The notes: generated by a model not told the origin, from the sequence alone. Positions 1 through 13,165 are shown, counted from the stretch's first letter. The stretch: DNA of 64,000 nucleotides from Oopsacas minuta (GCA_024704765.1 JAKMXF010000088.1:62001-126000); one strand, 5' to 3'. Program-made: numbers and translations.

Positions 1-2199
1 TCTGGTCCCTCAGCAAGTAAGCAATCTCCTGTAACATTCGAAGCCTCGATAGAAGATTTAGTGCAGGCCATTAGACTATCCATCTGTTCGGAGTGGGCAG
101 TAGTGCGAGCTTCTGCCCTTCAATGTCTCAGAGTGCTGTTGCGCACTCCCGGGGTTGAACAGGAAACTTATCGGCAGATCATGAACTTGGGGGTGGATGT
201 TCTTATCACACGCAGCCTTGATACAGGCATCCTGGAAGGGGGCTACGACATGGAGTTAGTGCAGGCATTACGACTGCTATATCTATTTGTTCAGAAACAT
301 ACCTCTGAAATATCTCGTCCACTACTTGCTGTTCTAGTCTCTATAGCTAGTTCAGCTACTGTTGATAATAAATTGTTTCGTACTTGTCTAGCAATGCTAG
401 GCCTATTGGCTGCTAAACAACCTCAACTTTTGCAAGAGACTGGAGGGATTCGTGCACTAGTGCAAGGTGTGCTAACTTGTTCAGACATGCATATGAATGA
501 AAGTTTAATCTCAGCAGTTATTAGTCTATTAAGTCACCCATCTACTCGGCTTGTTGTAAACCTATTGCACGAGCTTCAACCTCTACTTGCCCCATTCACC
601 GACCCACATTATATTCCACACTTTTTCGAGATCTCTCGGAAAGAAATACAATCGCCTGCTGATTTAGAGAGAGCCCATGAACAAGCTAGGATCCAGGCTG
701 TCAATGCTTGTGCGAGTGCTTTCACTTCACTCTTTCTCAGCTGGTCAGGCTTTTTCGCACTCACACATGATTTTGATTCTTCGTCTTTGAGATTCTTAGA
801 GGTCCTACCATTAGTTACACCCTTACAACAGCATGCTATGTTAGATGCTCTTTTCAGGATCCTTCTCATTGCCCCTCCCGCGTCTTCTAGCATTAACCAA
901 CTTTTTGATTCCCTCCCTTCAAATGGATCTGATAGACGAACTCGGTCCCTTGTTAGTCCTTTCAGCCAGGGATTGGCCTCATTATCTGAAGACTGGGTTA
1001 CTTATGAGTCAGAGAGAACAATGCCCAGTGTTTGTAAGAGCAGGACTGATTTGGCACTCTGTTATCGCGTGCTAATTATGTCAATTCTCATTGATAATCA
1101 AGTGTTAGTGAGGCTTTTAGAAACGTCAACTCGTTCACCAGAGCCTGTAATTGTCAAAGCTGTTATTCTAGCAAAAGAAATTCTACTTACATTACACAAA
1201 CTCTTTCCCTTCGGCCTTGATATAGCAGAATTGACTGACAGCTCTATTACTAATTTCCTTAATTCTGAAGCCAGACGTTCTCAATCTTGGAAAGCATCTA
1301 AAATAGATGTCCTCTTACAGAGGCTCTATGTATTAGAACGGGATTCTAACGAAGAGAAGTACAGTAGATTTCTCTTATTACTTGTTAAGCCTCCGAAACT
1401 AAACCTGCTCTCCAGTTTGGTCGCAAATAAGACTGAAGATTTGGGGATGCTAAATTGTATCGATGATATATCTGAAAGTATTTCCCTTGCTGGTTCACTA
1501 AACAATTATGCAACCTGGAATTGGGCTAAGATAAATTCTCTATTGGCCACAATACAACCTACTAATGCAGTTGTTCAAAAGCTAAAAGATTCGCAGCTAA
1601 TTAGGAGAATCCTAGAGTTCTATCTTCCTTCAAGTCAACTATTCTACAAATTACCTCTCAAAGCAGATTTTGATCATTACGTACAGGGTGGGCTTAATTT
1701 AATTACCTTTTTACTTAGCTCTGCTTGTGGTTCTCAACTTTTCCCTCTCTTGCACGAGATACTTGACAAACTGAGATTGTTCCTAGATGAGGAACAGAAT
1801 AAAAATAATATTTTAAAAGAACATTCGATGGCAAGTTCTTTAGCTCAAGCATACTTCCTATTCCTTGGACATATCGCTCATTTAGATTGGAAGATTCTTG
1901 TAGAATTTGGTTATCTTGGATTAATACTAGAATTATTTGTATGTCGTCCACCTAACAAAACTCTGATCAAACTTCTTTTACCCACTTTAGTTTTCTATGG
2001 AACATCTGCCTCCCTGTCATTCTCTTTGCTACAGGTGGCGGCCTTATCTAATGAGTGTCAAGATACCCGTGTGTTTTGTATTAAATTTTTACGGACTCTC
2101 CTGAGATGTCAGAAAAATAACTTCTCCTCTCAAGGAATTCATCTACTGGTATTATTAGCATATGATGAAAGTTCAATTGTTAGAGAGGAGGCTATCAAG
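1..2199 (+). CDS. RICTOR: RICTOR, exon with N-terminal helical-repeat region (5' partial)
   Basis: RICTOR is the defining scaffold subunit of TOR complex 2, which phosphorylates AGC kinases such as Akt. The frame is open from base 1 to a GT donor after AAG at 2199, giving 733 codons, so the exon or its upstream part begins outside the window. The translation follows the RICTOR N-terminal and middle regions: an AIRLS-like start about 20 codons in, ALQCLRVLLRT near residue 35, a long armadillo-like leucine-rich helical array, and a WNWAKINSLLATIQ segment matching the conserved WNW block. It continues phase 0 into the exon at 13494. Human RICTOR is about 1700 residues. The seven exons here give about 1356, with the first few dozen residues missing and a shorter low-complexity middle. 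The identification is by recalled homology and is strong. A start at 61 would be a GTG and is not supported. Confidence 0.93.
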
Positions 2200-2957
2200 G
2201 TATGTGTGCAATTTAGTTTTTTTCCCGGTTTCATATGTAGTCATGTAGACCAACAATAAAAGCCTATCGTCGGCGCTACACACAGTCATACAAATTGGGC
2301 TCGGTCTTCGTCGATTCCTCTTTCAAAATTCATTTTTAACAGAAATCTAATTACTAAATATTGGGATTTATCTTTTGTCCATTGTGGCATATTATTCAAT
2401 GTAATTGATATTTTATTTACAAAATAACTAAACTTAAGTTATTCCGTTAATTATGGACTGGAAACTACGATAATTTTCTGGGCCAGGAATAGATAAGAAG
2501 TGCATTGTTATTAATTCGAATCACAAATATCTCATTATACTAGCACGCATCATAGCCTATGGTAAGGGGTAGGAAGATTATAAATGGGGGAAGCGCCGTT
2601 TGAACTTTGTCCTCATAATGATTCCTTGATTATCAGAACATTCCACCTGGTCCCAGTTCCAATATAACTATGTATAGACAACCTCGATACTCAGGAAGGT
2701 AGATTATTCGAACGCTATTGACCAGTCCGAATGAGTTCGGATAATCGAGGTTGCATCATAATTAACAAGGTTGCAACCGAATAGTTCAATATTTGATGAC
2801 TCCAATATATTTACCAAATACAGGGTCACATCGGGACAAGGGCATTTTGACCCGATTAAGCAGAATAAAGGAATTGGCCCGATTAACCGGGCTTAATTAA
2901 CCCTATTTGTATTGTTCTGTTTCTGGCCAAGTTGCCCGATTCTATTAAGCGGAGCCA

Positions 2958-4180
2958 TACCATTCTATACACTAAGGCACTGGTTCTCAACCTTTTTGGC
3001 CCATTTTCTGGGGTCCGCGGACCCTTGCCAATAAACATAACAAAAACATTTTAGGGCTGCGGACCCCAGGTTGAGAACCACTGCACTAAGGCAATGGTGC
3101 TGATTAATGGACTTGGACCAGGGATTGGGTAAGTCGGTTCTAAGGAAATAATGGGGATATTTTAGTTGCGATAAAATTTAAACGGTACATTTTGGCCCAA
3201 ATATATATATTATTGATATTTGACATTACTCACAATCTACATCTACAAACTATTTTCAGCCCAAAATGACCTCATCTGTTTGCTTAGTTAGCAAATATGT
3301 CAGAAAAATGGTCCTGTTTTGAAACTACGTAGAGACGAAATTAATACATTTACGGTTTCAAAATTTATAGCATAGAATCTAAGGCTGTTGCTGTACAAAA
3401 TATCAAAATTTTGTCATTATAGAGTTCGCGTGTTCCAGAGTTATCGTAGTCACCATGGGTGGCATATTTGGCCCAATATTCATCCATAATTTGACATCCT
3501 TCAATGTTACGGCCAAACTTACTTACACACATATAATATATACTCTACTTCCCATACCCTAATAATACATTTTGGTATGATATCTCCAAAGGATATTGCG
3601 CAGTCATCATTAATACCATATATGGTCATTTTCAAGATAGCTTCATAATCATCAGAGATATCATATCAAAATGTATTATTAGGGTATGGGAAGTAGAGTA
3701 TATATTATATGTGTGTAAGTAAGTTTGGCCGTAACATTGAAGGATGTCAAATTATGGATGAATATTGGGCCAAATATGCCACCCATGGTGACTACGATAA
3801 CTCTGGAACACGCGAACTCTATAATGACAAAATTTTGATATTTTGTACAGCAACAGCCTTAGATTCTATGCTATAAATTTTGAAACCGTAAATGTATTAA
3901 TTTCGTCTCTACGTAGTTTCAAAACAGGACCATTTTTCTGACATATTTGCTAACTAAGCAAACAGATGAGGTCATTTTGGGCTGAAAATAGTTTGTAGAT
4001 GTAGATTGTGAGTAATGTCAAATATCAATAATATATATATTTGGGCCAAAATGTACCGTTTAAATTTTATCGCAACTAAAATATCCCCATTATTTCCTTA
4101 GAACCGACTTACCCAATCCCTGGTCCAAGTCCATTAATCAGCACCATTGCCTTAGTGTATAGAATGCTATGGCGGAGCCT
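2958..4180. repeat. Long near-perfect palindrome (foldback element)
   Basis: The segment 3095-3589 reappears inverted at about 3655-4150. The arms are about 500 bp with very few mismatches, around a loop of about 65 bp. Homology extends outward to GGAGCCATA(C)CATTCTATAC at 2951-2970 and its inverse near 4155-4180. The left arm is interrupted by a 106-bp hAT MITE. It contains no ORF. This is probably a foldback or snap-back transposon or a recent inverted duplication. Confidence 0.85.
2978..3083. mobile_element. hAT-type MITE with perfect 8-bp TSD
   Basis: The ends CACTGGTTCTCAACC and GGTTGAGAACCACTG are hAT-Charlie-like terminal inverted repeats. The flanking CACTAAGG occurs on both sides (2970-2977 and 3084-3091). 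It is inserted in the left arm of the palindrome, so it is younger than that element. Confidence 0.85.
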
Positions 4181-5170
4181 ACATTAATTCAGCATTTGGT
4201 TGGCTCCCGATTATCAATATTCAGTATTCCAATATATTTTCTGAAACCGAATACCGCAGTGCAACCTCGATTTGGCGATTTCCAATTATCCGAACCTACC
4301 CCATAATCCTAGTTTCTACACCACTATGTATGAACTTATACTACCTCGATCTTCCGAATTTTATAATATCTAAGTGCATTGACGCATTGACCAAACTTGC
4401 CAACTGTCCTGTTTTGCCAGGACGTTCGCCTTTCGGATATGTGTTGACTGTTGAGGCTGATGTCACTGCAAAAATGCCCAAAACCTTAATTTTCCCGCTT
4501 TTTTGTAGGCCAGTCTAATGCAATTATGCTACGTACCTTCCGTCTTGTTTTTTGTTGGAAAGTATGACAAAACGAATAATTATTGAAATGAACGAATATT
4601 CGTTCATGTATTTCGAACGAACATTCGGTATATTCTATTCAGTCCTATTTGAAACCATGTAGAACGTTAATTATTGATCTATGTTCAAAGTGTTGAAATA
4701 CCAAATGATCTAAAACCGTTTCTGTACAAAATATAAAAGATTTGGCATTACCAAGTTTGCAAGTTTCTGAGTTATAGCACAGACCATGGATGTCACATGT
4801 TTTGTTAATTTCCCCTTATAACTCGATAATCGTTGCAATTATGGTTAAATTAGGATAGCCAATATTGTATATACTATAAACCGGATATTTTACGCAGATA
4901 ACGAAAATAACTATAACATTGTGATCGGACTTCAATCATACTAGCGCGCTTCGTTTGCTAGGTAACTGCGGGACAGCTAAGTGCCTCAGGTTAGCTTAAG
5001 TAGTAAATAGCTAATTTCTTTATGGTTTGGGTCCTTACGTAACCGGGTATTATATCAGCACTACATGCCTCGAGGGTAAATTTTTTATTATCCATTGTCC
5101 ATCCAAATTCCATTTAATGGCCTTCTATGGTAATGCTGGAACTTCTACCTGACTTTTTAGTAATCTAGGC

Positions 5171-7454
5171 CAGGGGTCTTCAACCTGCGGCTCGCGGGAT
5201 AATTCTTGTTTTTGTTTATTTTGTCTTCACTTTGTTAATTTTGAAATTTGTTGTATTTTATTCAACAGATATTGTGAATATACTTAAATATTAGCACTAT
5301 TTTGTTTCTCAATTCTGGAAACTTTGATGGTGTTTAAAGTATATAGAAGACCTTTGTTGTCTTCAGTAATTAATTTAAGCCTTCAGTCAATATTCAAATA
5401 CAAACAAAAGTATAAATCAGAAGTATTTGACAATATACAATTTCATTTTCGGATTTCAAATACTCTCCAAATACACATTTTTTATTATTCATTAATTATT
5501 TACGTATCCACTATGGCTACTTCTACGTCGAAAAAGCGGAAGATACAAGAAGAAAATCGGTCATTCAAGATAGAATGGGAAATAAAGTATTTTTCGTGGA
5601 GGACAGTGGCAAGTTCATTTGCCTAATATGCCGTGAAACAATAGCTTCCGCTAAAAAAAGGAAACTTTGAAAGGCATTACAATACCAAACACCAATCAAA
5701 TTTTGTGGGAATTCTTGGGGAATCACGAAAGACTAAACTAGACAATCTTAAAAGAAACTTGAAGAGTGAACAATCAATCTTTTCAAAAAATGATAATTCG
5801 GTTAAGTCTATCACAGCAGTTAGCTTTGCTATCAGTAATATAATCGCGAAACGTATGAAACCATTTACGGATGGTGAATTTATAAAGGAATGCCTAAATG
5901 AATTCGCTGATCAATGTTGTCCAGACAAAAAACAACTAATACAGCAGGTATCCTTGAGCGCTATGACAGTAATGCGTCGAGTGGAATCAATTTCAAAAAA
6001 TATTCATACACAACTATTGGAAAATACAAGTTGTTTTAGTTTCTGTAGCTTGGCACTTGATGGAAGTAAAGATATTTGTGATGTTGAGCAATTGGCAATC
6101 TGGATAAGAGGCGTTGATGAAAACTTCAACATTACCGAGGAATTACTGTCTCTGCGTTCTATGCATGGAAGGACTCGTGGCATTGATATTTTCGAAGAGT
6201 TTCTTAAGATTGTGTCGGAAAACACCATTCCTGCCTTAAAGTTATCTGGCATTTCAACAGATGGAGCTCCATCAATGCTTGGTACAGGTACAGGGTTTAA
6301 AGGTCAAGTTCTACGATGGTTGACAGAAAATAATGTGACAGAAATATCATGGTGTCACTGTATTATTCATCAAGAGGTCCTATGTGCGAAAACACTTGGA
6401 CTGGAAAATGTTATGAAGTTGATAGTAGACGTTGTGAATTTTATCAGATCTAAAGGAGTGAATCATAGAGAATTTAAAGAATTTTTGAAAGATCTCGATT
6501 CAGATTACAGAGATGTATTATATTTTACAAGTGTTAGGTGGTTGAGTAGAGGAGTAGTTCTTAAAAGAGTTTGGGAATAGCGAGATGAAATATCAAGTTT
6601 CTTAGCCTCAAAGGGCAAGAAAGTTCCTGAATTCGAAGATACAAATTGGATTAGCGACTTTGCCTTCCTTCTAGATATGACTACACACCTAAATATTCTA
6701 AATTCCACACTTCAGGGAAAGAACAAGTTGATTCATGAACTTTATGCCACAATTCGAAGTTTTGAGATGAAACTCGCTCTATTTAAGTTACAGCTTAAAA
6801 ATAACAATTTTTCTCATTTTCCAGCACTAAAGTCACAAGATAGCCGATGGAAACAAATATGCCGAAATTATTTCAAATCTCCAAGAAAACTTTGATACTC
6901 GATTTGGAGATTTAGAAATCAACAACAAAGTTTCGAGATTTTTGCACAGCCTTTCAGTTTTGATCCGCAATATGCTCCACAGGAGCTTCAACTTGAACTC
7001 ACAGACCTGCAGTCTAGCATAGATCTCAAGGCAGACTTCAAGGGTGTTGGAGTAATTAGTTTCTATAAAACTCTTCCTTCAGATATCTATCCTGCTATTT
7101 TAAAACACACAAGAAGGATAGCTAGTTTATTTGGAAGCACTTACACTTGCGAGGCATTTTTCTCTAAAATGAAATATATCAAGAACAAATATAGAACTAA
7201 TTTGACTGATGACCACCTCCAAGACGTTCTTCGTATTTCATCGACTGATATGAAACCTAATATAGATGGCATCTTAATATAACAACAAAAACAGTACCAA
7301 CCTTCACATTAATGTTTTACTCTGATAAATTACTCATAATAATACAGTACTATATTAATATATAGAATACATGATCCTTAACTTTTAATGCGGCTCGCCA
7401 ATCTAATACGAAACTAATATTTGGCTCATAGAAGAAAAAGGTTGAAGACCTCTG
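5171..7454 (+). mobile_element. hAT transposon, old copy
   Basis: The terminal repeats CAGGGGTCTTCAACC and GGTTGAAGACCTCTG bound a 2.28-kb element. The flanking octamers ATCTAGGC (5163-5170) and GTCTACGT (7455-7462) match at 5 or 6 of 8 positions and resemble the usual hAT target with a central CTA. It carries a decayed transposase on the plus strand. Confidence 0.85.
5513..7282 (+). pseudogene. hAT transposase (BED-finger type), decayed
   Basis: From ATG at 5513 a basic KKRK segment is followed by a BED-type zinc finger (CLIC, then HYNTKH) that can be read only by switching frame twice. The largest open block (5705-6580) has the hAT catalytic-domain pattern: LALDGSKD, STDGAPSML, then WCHCIIHQEVLC. 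A stop follows VLKRVWE at 6578-6580. The frame resumes, is lost again near 6893, and the C-terminal dimerisation region (FGSTYTCEAFFSKMK, then NLTDDHLQDVLR) is readable at about 7125-7250. Sister families are SCAND3/ZBED5/GTF2IRD2-like hATs. With several frame breaks it cannot make an active enzyme. Confidence 0.85.
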
Positions 7455-9334
7455 GTCTACGTATTAACGAGGTTCTACTGTATGTGTGTACATAATTTAT
7501 TTCATCATGCAACTTTTACAAACGTCTAAAGTTTCATTAAATGTATGTACAAATCTACTTTTAACTGCACAACTGGATATAAAATTAATTCGGAATTGTA
7601 TCATACTTCCCTACAGCAACAATATAACGTTTACAAACATTTACCTCCCCATTCATACTGGGGTATTGATTTGATTAGTCCCTTGAGTATATTTGAAATA
7701 ATACAAAAAGATCAAAATTTCACAAGAGTTTCATAATGCTCGAAGCACAAAGTTCCTAGATTAGTAACCAAAATCCACTAATCACCCCCAGTATGAAGGC
7801 CATTAAATGATATTTGATGGACCATGGATAATATAAAATTAAAATTTCTGCTATTTATACACTCGAGGAACGAAGTGTATATCCATCGCGTAGCGAGCAA
7901 AAGTACTAAGAAAATTAGCTGTTAAATCATTAAGCTAACCTGAGGCACTAAGCTGTCGCATAGCGACCTATCAAGCAAACCCGCGCGCTAGTAGTTAATT
8001 AATTATCTACAGAAGACATGTTATCCAACTATTGTAATTTTGTAATGACGTAATCTGTTTTGTTAAAAGGGAAATATATTGTTAAAATGCTACCATTTTG
8101 TAAGCTCTGATAAACGATCACTAGTGCGTCTTCGATTCCAGAATTCATCTCAATGACCCAAGAATGTTTACACATAAAATGCATAAAAAATTTTGTGAAA
8201 TAAAGCTGTCACCTAATTGAGTTCTATTAGATACCAGGATGGCACTTATTTCTTAAAATTCCCTAATAACTCTATAGTCGCTTAATTTATTATCAAATAA
8301 GCCCAACCTATTGTGCTAATTTCCCAACTTCCGATGCCCTTGTGATACATTTTGATACGATACCTCTAATCGGTGTGATGCAATTGCGAATATTCCCATA
8401 ATTGGTCATTCTCAAGATTACGCAATAGTGCTTCAACTTTAATTATTCAATTTATTTTTCACACTTATAGATGAATCATTCCAAGAGCTATTAGATGAAA
8501 CACCGAGGAGGTAGTTTCCCCCTCTGCCTCAGTGGTAGTCACACCAGCGTTGTGGATTTAATGTATTTTTCATTCAAATCAAATCATTTTAATTCAAAGA
8601 AATCATTTAATCCAAACCAAATCCCATCTTATACAGGCCGGTGTCATTTGTAATCGTCCTCCTATTTATAAACAGTTAGAGTCCTCTGAGTTTCAGCATA
8701 GAAGTCATAATCACAGTCATATTTGAATCCAATTAATTGCAATATAACTTAGATTGGGGAAGAATACTATGTAGTATTCCTCTCATGGTGTAAATTATCA
8801 TGCATTGTAAAGTTCCCCTATTCAAAATTTTGTTACCAATTCGTTGATAATTCTTACTAATGGTTGTTTTGTGTGTATTTTTGCTAATTACTGATGATTA
8901 TAGCCTTCATTTCCTAATAGTTGTAAATATTTCTACTTGATATTTTATGGATTTGATTATAATTCCTTAGAGGATGGTTTGTCGTATTTTTGTGATTTAT
9001 TCCTGTCCTTGGATTTTTTCACGAGATCTGCAGGATGAGTGCTTCTCTTGATCTCTATTCTAATTAGATACAGATTTAATAGCTATTTAGCACTATTGAA
9101 CACCCAATCGGTCTAATAGGCGGTCAGCCATGATATCCCTCCAAATCTAATCAAATCAAATCATTTTACCAGTTAAAGTATCAGATCAAATCATTTTCAA
9201 ATGGTTTGACGAATCAACAAAGTCTGGTCCACCCAAATAAGGAGCTGAATTTCAGACAACGTAGTTATAATTATAACTGTATATCATCGGTATTTTGGAC
9301 AAATTTGGCTTTAATTAATTATTATAAGTACCTT

Positions 9335-9562
9335 AGTCTGGGGCTACTTTGGCCCACTGGGTTTGCTTTAGCCCAAATATCAAAGTTTCAAAGCAACTAG
9401 ATTAGATTCAGTATTATACTTGAATATGACTTACCAAATTTTTAACGAATTTTCAAATATTGGTAGACAATTTCGAATACAAATACAATAACTATTCGAT
9501 ACGTAAGGAAATTTCAATATTTGGGCTAAAGCAAACCCAGTGGGCCAAAATAGCCCCAGTTT
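9335..9562. repeat. Palindromic MITE
   Basis: Arms of about 48 bp at 9336-9383 and 9512-9561 are inverted copies. Both carry GGCCCACTGGGTTTGCTTTAG, here split to respect length, followed by CCCAAATAT. The middle (about 130 bp) is AT-rich with no ORF. Confidence 0.8.
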
Positions 9563-10644
9563 ACGGTATATAATTAATGTTATTTAATAGATGAACCTAA
9601 GATTTCCTGAATTACGCACAAGATATGGAATATTTTGTAATACAGTAAACATTGGATTTAACGATAAATCGCTTATGACGACCTTTGTAGCCTAAAGGAG
9701 GGTCGTGAAAATATATACATATATGTACAACTATTAATGTTTCTATATACTTATTCGTTAGTCCATATCTTTTGGGCTAATTAGAATTTCTGGAATTTCT
9801 GGCGAGGTTGGATTTGATGTTACTGTTGTATGAAATTCTGAATCCCCGTGAAAGATTGAATCTCGTGAGAAATCGATATGTATCTTATATCTATTTAATA
9901 TATCTAGTTAATATATATATAATTTTTATATTTTATAATAATTAAAATTAGGGCTGTATCAACCTAAATTGATTAATTCATGAATTATTCAACAATATTT
10001 TGTTTTTCCAGGATTTTCCCAAAATATCCTGTTTATTGAGAAATCTGGGTTTAAACCACTAAAACTTTGATCAATATGTTAAGATTATGAGTAATATAGG
10101 ATCAAGTGACACTACTATTTGGATTTTTTCTGTACTCTACAAATATTGTGATATACATTTATGTAGTTATCCGAATACAGTCAAAACTGTGTTTCCTTAC
10201 CATCGCTTTTTCTTACTTTATTTCCGTACAAAGAAATAGTAAGAAAAACAGTTTCAACAGTAATTCATTTGAATAATTCATAATTCATGGCCAATTTTGC
10301 ATGAATTTGTCAACTTTGTTATCATCTCATTTTGAGTTGGAAAAATTACCTCATTTTCTTGAATTAGTTGAATGAGTTTGTAATGGCAACAACATAAATG
10401 AGTTGAATGAATTGGAAGAGCGGTGAATGAGTTGATAGAACCACTTATTACTTTAAATGAGTTTATGAGTATAGTAGAGGTCACAAGTTCCACCCGAGCC
10501 CGGGTCACGTTTGGACTCGGGCTGAGTTTGAGCGTCTGGCCTCAGGCCTATACTTTAGGGTTCGAATAAACCTACCATTGAATCTTTAAATTATTTCCTT
10601 TCCTTTCTTATATTTTAGTGCAGCTCCTATAGGCAGATGCTCTA

Positions 10645-11447
10645 CACAGTGTGGAACTATGCGGTAATAGGTGAAAATTTGACTTCGCTATTTATCAAAA
10701 TTTATGTGTGCATTCGATTTTGCACTATCTCAAACCTAGAAATATGCTATTATTTGTTACTTAATGAACTTATAACATGTCTAACCAAAGTCTCAAACTT
10801 AGGCTAAAATTTGAAATTTGAAAACCTGAAAACCACAATATTTATTCTTCAAATACCCTTGCGATATTTCAGCATTCCAGAATTTTTAGTAATTCAATGG
10901 CATTTATCAGTATTCGTATGCATTTAGTGATTAATTTTAATTAGTTTGCAAAACAAATTAAATATTTATTTTTCATTCTCAAGCATTTTAGCCGTCTATT
11001 TTTATCCATATTTCAGCTCCTTAACCTAACTTTTTAGGTCCCCGATCTTACAATGCAAACAATTGCGAGTTGAATAGTTGACAATTTCGCATAGTATATC
11101 TTTCTAAATTTCATTTTCAATAATTTCTAGACCCGCCCAAAGTCGCCCACTTATATCCAATGCATTACTGAATTCAGTATACACATTGTTATTCAAGTTT
11201 ATCAATTAATAGGGCTGGCTCGTATAAAACACTCACAAATTTGGAGTTCATTTACTCTTGAACCATAATTAATAATTCTAGCAAAATACCACAGATTACG
11301 TCATATCCCATTTCCAGAAGTGCAACTAATAATCTGGTGCCATTTTTTATATCTACACTGTCGATTTACTATATTTGACAACATTTTAACATATATCTTC
11401 AGTGTAAGTACCTATTACCCCATAATCGCCATTTTTGTAACACTGTG
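10645..11447. mobile_element. Non-autonomous transposon with RSS-like ends (Transib/RAG-like candidate)
   Basis: Both ends are CACAGTG pointing outward, flanked by the direct repeat CTCTA (10640-10644 and 11448-11452). Inside each end lies the same 9-mer GTAATAGGT. On the left it is at 10664-10672, 12 bp from the heptamer. On the right, in inverse orientation, it is at 11410-11418, 22 bp from the heptamer. The right spacer looks like the left one plus a 10-bp A-rich insert next to the heptamer. There is no transposase ORF. A left-half copy is at 42897-43633 and a right-end copy at 47253-47409. Heptamer plus 5-bp duplication suggests Transib or ProtoRAG; this is inference. Confidence 0.6.
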
Positions 11448-12639
11448 CTCTAATGGCATGGACTATGTGCGACGTCCGTTCATCCGTCCGTCAGAGTGGC
11501 AATGCGAAGCAGTCCAAAAAAATTGTACACAAATACATTTTGGGTCGGAGATTTGGTTTTAACATATTGTCTGGGGTAATCGGGTGCGTAGAGTCCGATT
11601 TTGAGATTTTCAGAGTCTGAAAGTTATAACTTTACAGATTTATCATATGAGTAATCATATTTTCGTACCTTTTGCTAATATTTCAAAATGATCCTGGAGA
11701 TGTCGTTTTAACTGCTAGTTAGGGGTAATCATGTATGTAGATTCCAATTTTGACACTTTCAAATTTATATAAACACGATTTATCATATGATTAATCATAT
11801 TTCACATTGTTTTGCATATAATTCAAAAGGATGCTAGCGATTTCCTTGTACTGCCAGCCAGGAATAATCGAGTATGTAGATATCAATTTTGACAAATTCA
11901 AATCTATATCTACATGATTTATCATATGATTAATATATTTTCACACCTTATTCACATATTTCAAACTGATGCTAGTGATTTCGTTTCAAATGTTAGGCAG
12001 AGGGAATTGTGAATTTTATGCTTTAATCCACTTTTGAACATCAACAAAGCCTTCGCCGGCACAATGATGTGAATATCTCAAAGGAAACAAATGGAAACCA
12101 AATACATTTTCTATCAATAAATTAATACTATTAACAGTTATTTATAGAACAATGAAAAAGCTACTTCAGAGTCGGTTTCAGTTCCAGTTTTCGCTAACAG
12201 TTGGAACTCGAAACTCAGATTACCCGTGTTTTCGAATTCTCCATATGTAAATACATAAGAATAGCAGTCTACAAATATTTTTCGAGTTTAACATGAGGTA
12301 GTAATTTCGACATAAAATCCTTTGTCAAACAGTGACATAAGCCAAATTTGTGACGTCATAAGTCAGAACCACATGTGCGATCGTTCTGAAATTTACAGAA
12401 GATATTTAGTAGCTTGTTGTTCAGTAATTTTCAGACAAATTGGATTGTCATGAAATGGCTGGTTAACTTGACATGCGTTCAAAGTTAATTCATTGAATTT
12501 TTACAATGTTGACACATGGAGCGAATTATCAGACCTCGCAATTTATAGATGCAATTTGGGATAATATATCCGATCGACGTGGTAGCAGAAAGTCTTGATA
12601 CCGGGGTCGTGTAGATTACTTATAATTATTTGGTGCATT

Positions 12640-13165
12640 TGTCCAGCGTGTCTTAATTTCGACGCTAAGCCACATGACTAGACTCAGCAAGCCTAGCGGC
12701 GTGTACATGGTGTCACTCAATGAGGTTAAGTTAAAATTTGGTATTGGAATGTTGTCACATTGCTGTGTTGCTACGTAAAATTTCTCCGAATATGGTCAAG
12801 ACCCACCAAATTGCTGGAAATTTGATGCTGAGTACGAATCTGGTGGTTAAAGTTTCCCTAAGGTTGAATTTAATAGAATTTTTTCCATGCCTTAGGCATT
12901 ATATTAAGCATTGGAAACCAAAAGTTGCTTGTTATCTATAATGTCAGGGTACCATGTCATATGACTAAAATAGAAATAGCAATAGAATGAGGCGTGGCCG
13001 AGGAAAATCTCCACAATCGAGTCAAACGTTTTCAATATGTTATTTTGAGAATAGAATGTTGTCACATTCTAGGCGCATTCTTGCGTTGCCAGGGAAAATA
13101 TATCTCCATATATGGTCAAGTGACCACTTGAACGACTGGCGATTATACACTGTTTACGAATATCG
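12640..13165. repeat. Two diverged units of a dispersed repeat
   Basis: Units at about 12640-12830 and 12955-13165 share GGAATGTTGTCACATT-type and ATATGGTCAAG-type segments with each other and with the palindrome arms at about 15990-16620. A weaker relative lies near 25290-25360. The function is unknown and no ORF is convincing. Confidence 0.5.

Larger units (their letters stand above)
4938..7985. repeat. Diverged inverted-repeat element enclosing a hAT copy
   Basis: About 200 bp at 4938-5140 is found inverted at 7795-7985. Shared pieces include GTGCCTCAGGTTAGCTTAA, an ACTAGCGCGC core and CATTTAATGGCCTTC. The arms are roughly three-quarters alike. The hAT element at 5171-7454 lies between them. 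A third, solitary arm-like copy lies at about 45235-45440. Confidence 0.6.

Noticed and set aside
8515-8560. tRNA-like or SINE promoter (GCCTCAGTGGTAG)
   Set aside because: Only a vague A-box resemblance; no B-box (GTTCRA-type) at the right distance and no cloverleaf.
10278-10508. Minus-strand ORF of 76 residues
   Set aside because: It arises from repeated GAATGAGTT-like sequence; there is no recognisable domain and no splice context.
10645-11447. Assignment of the RSS-like-ended element to piggyBac because piggyBac coding sequence follows its partial copy at 43.6 kb
   Set aside because: The flanks are not TTAA, and the piggyBac sequence starts exactly where homology to the complete element stops, so it looks like a separate sequence.
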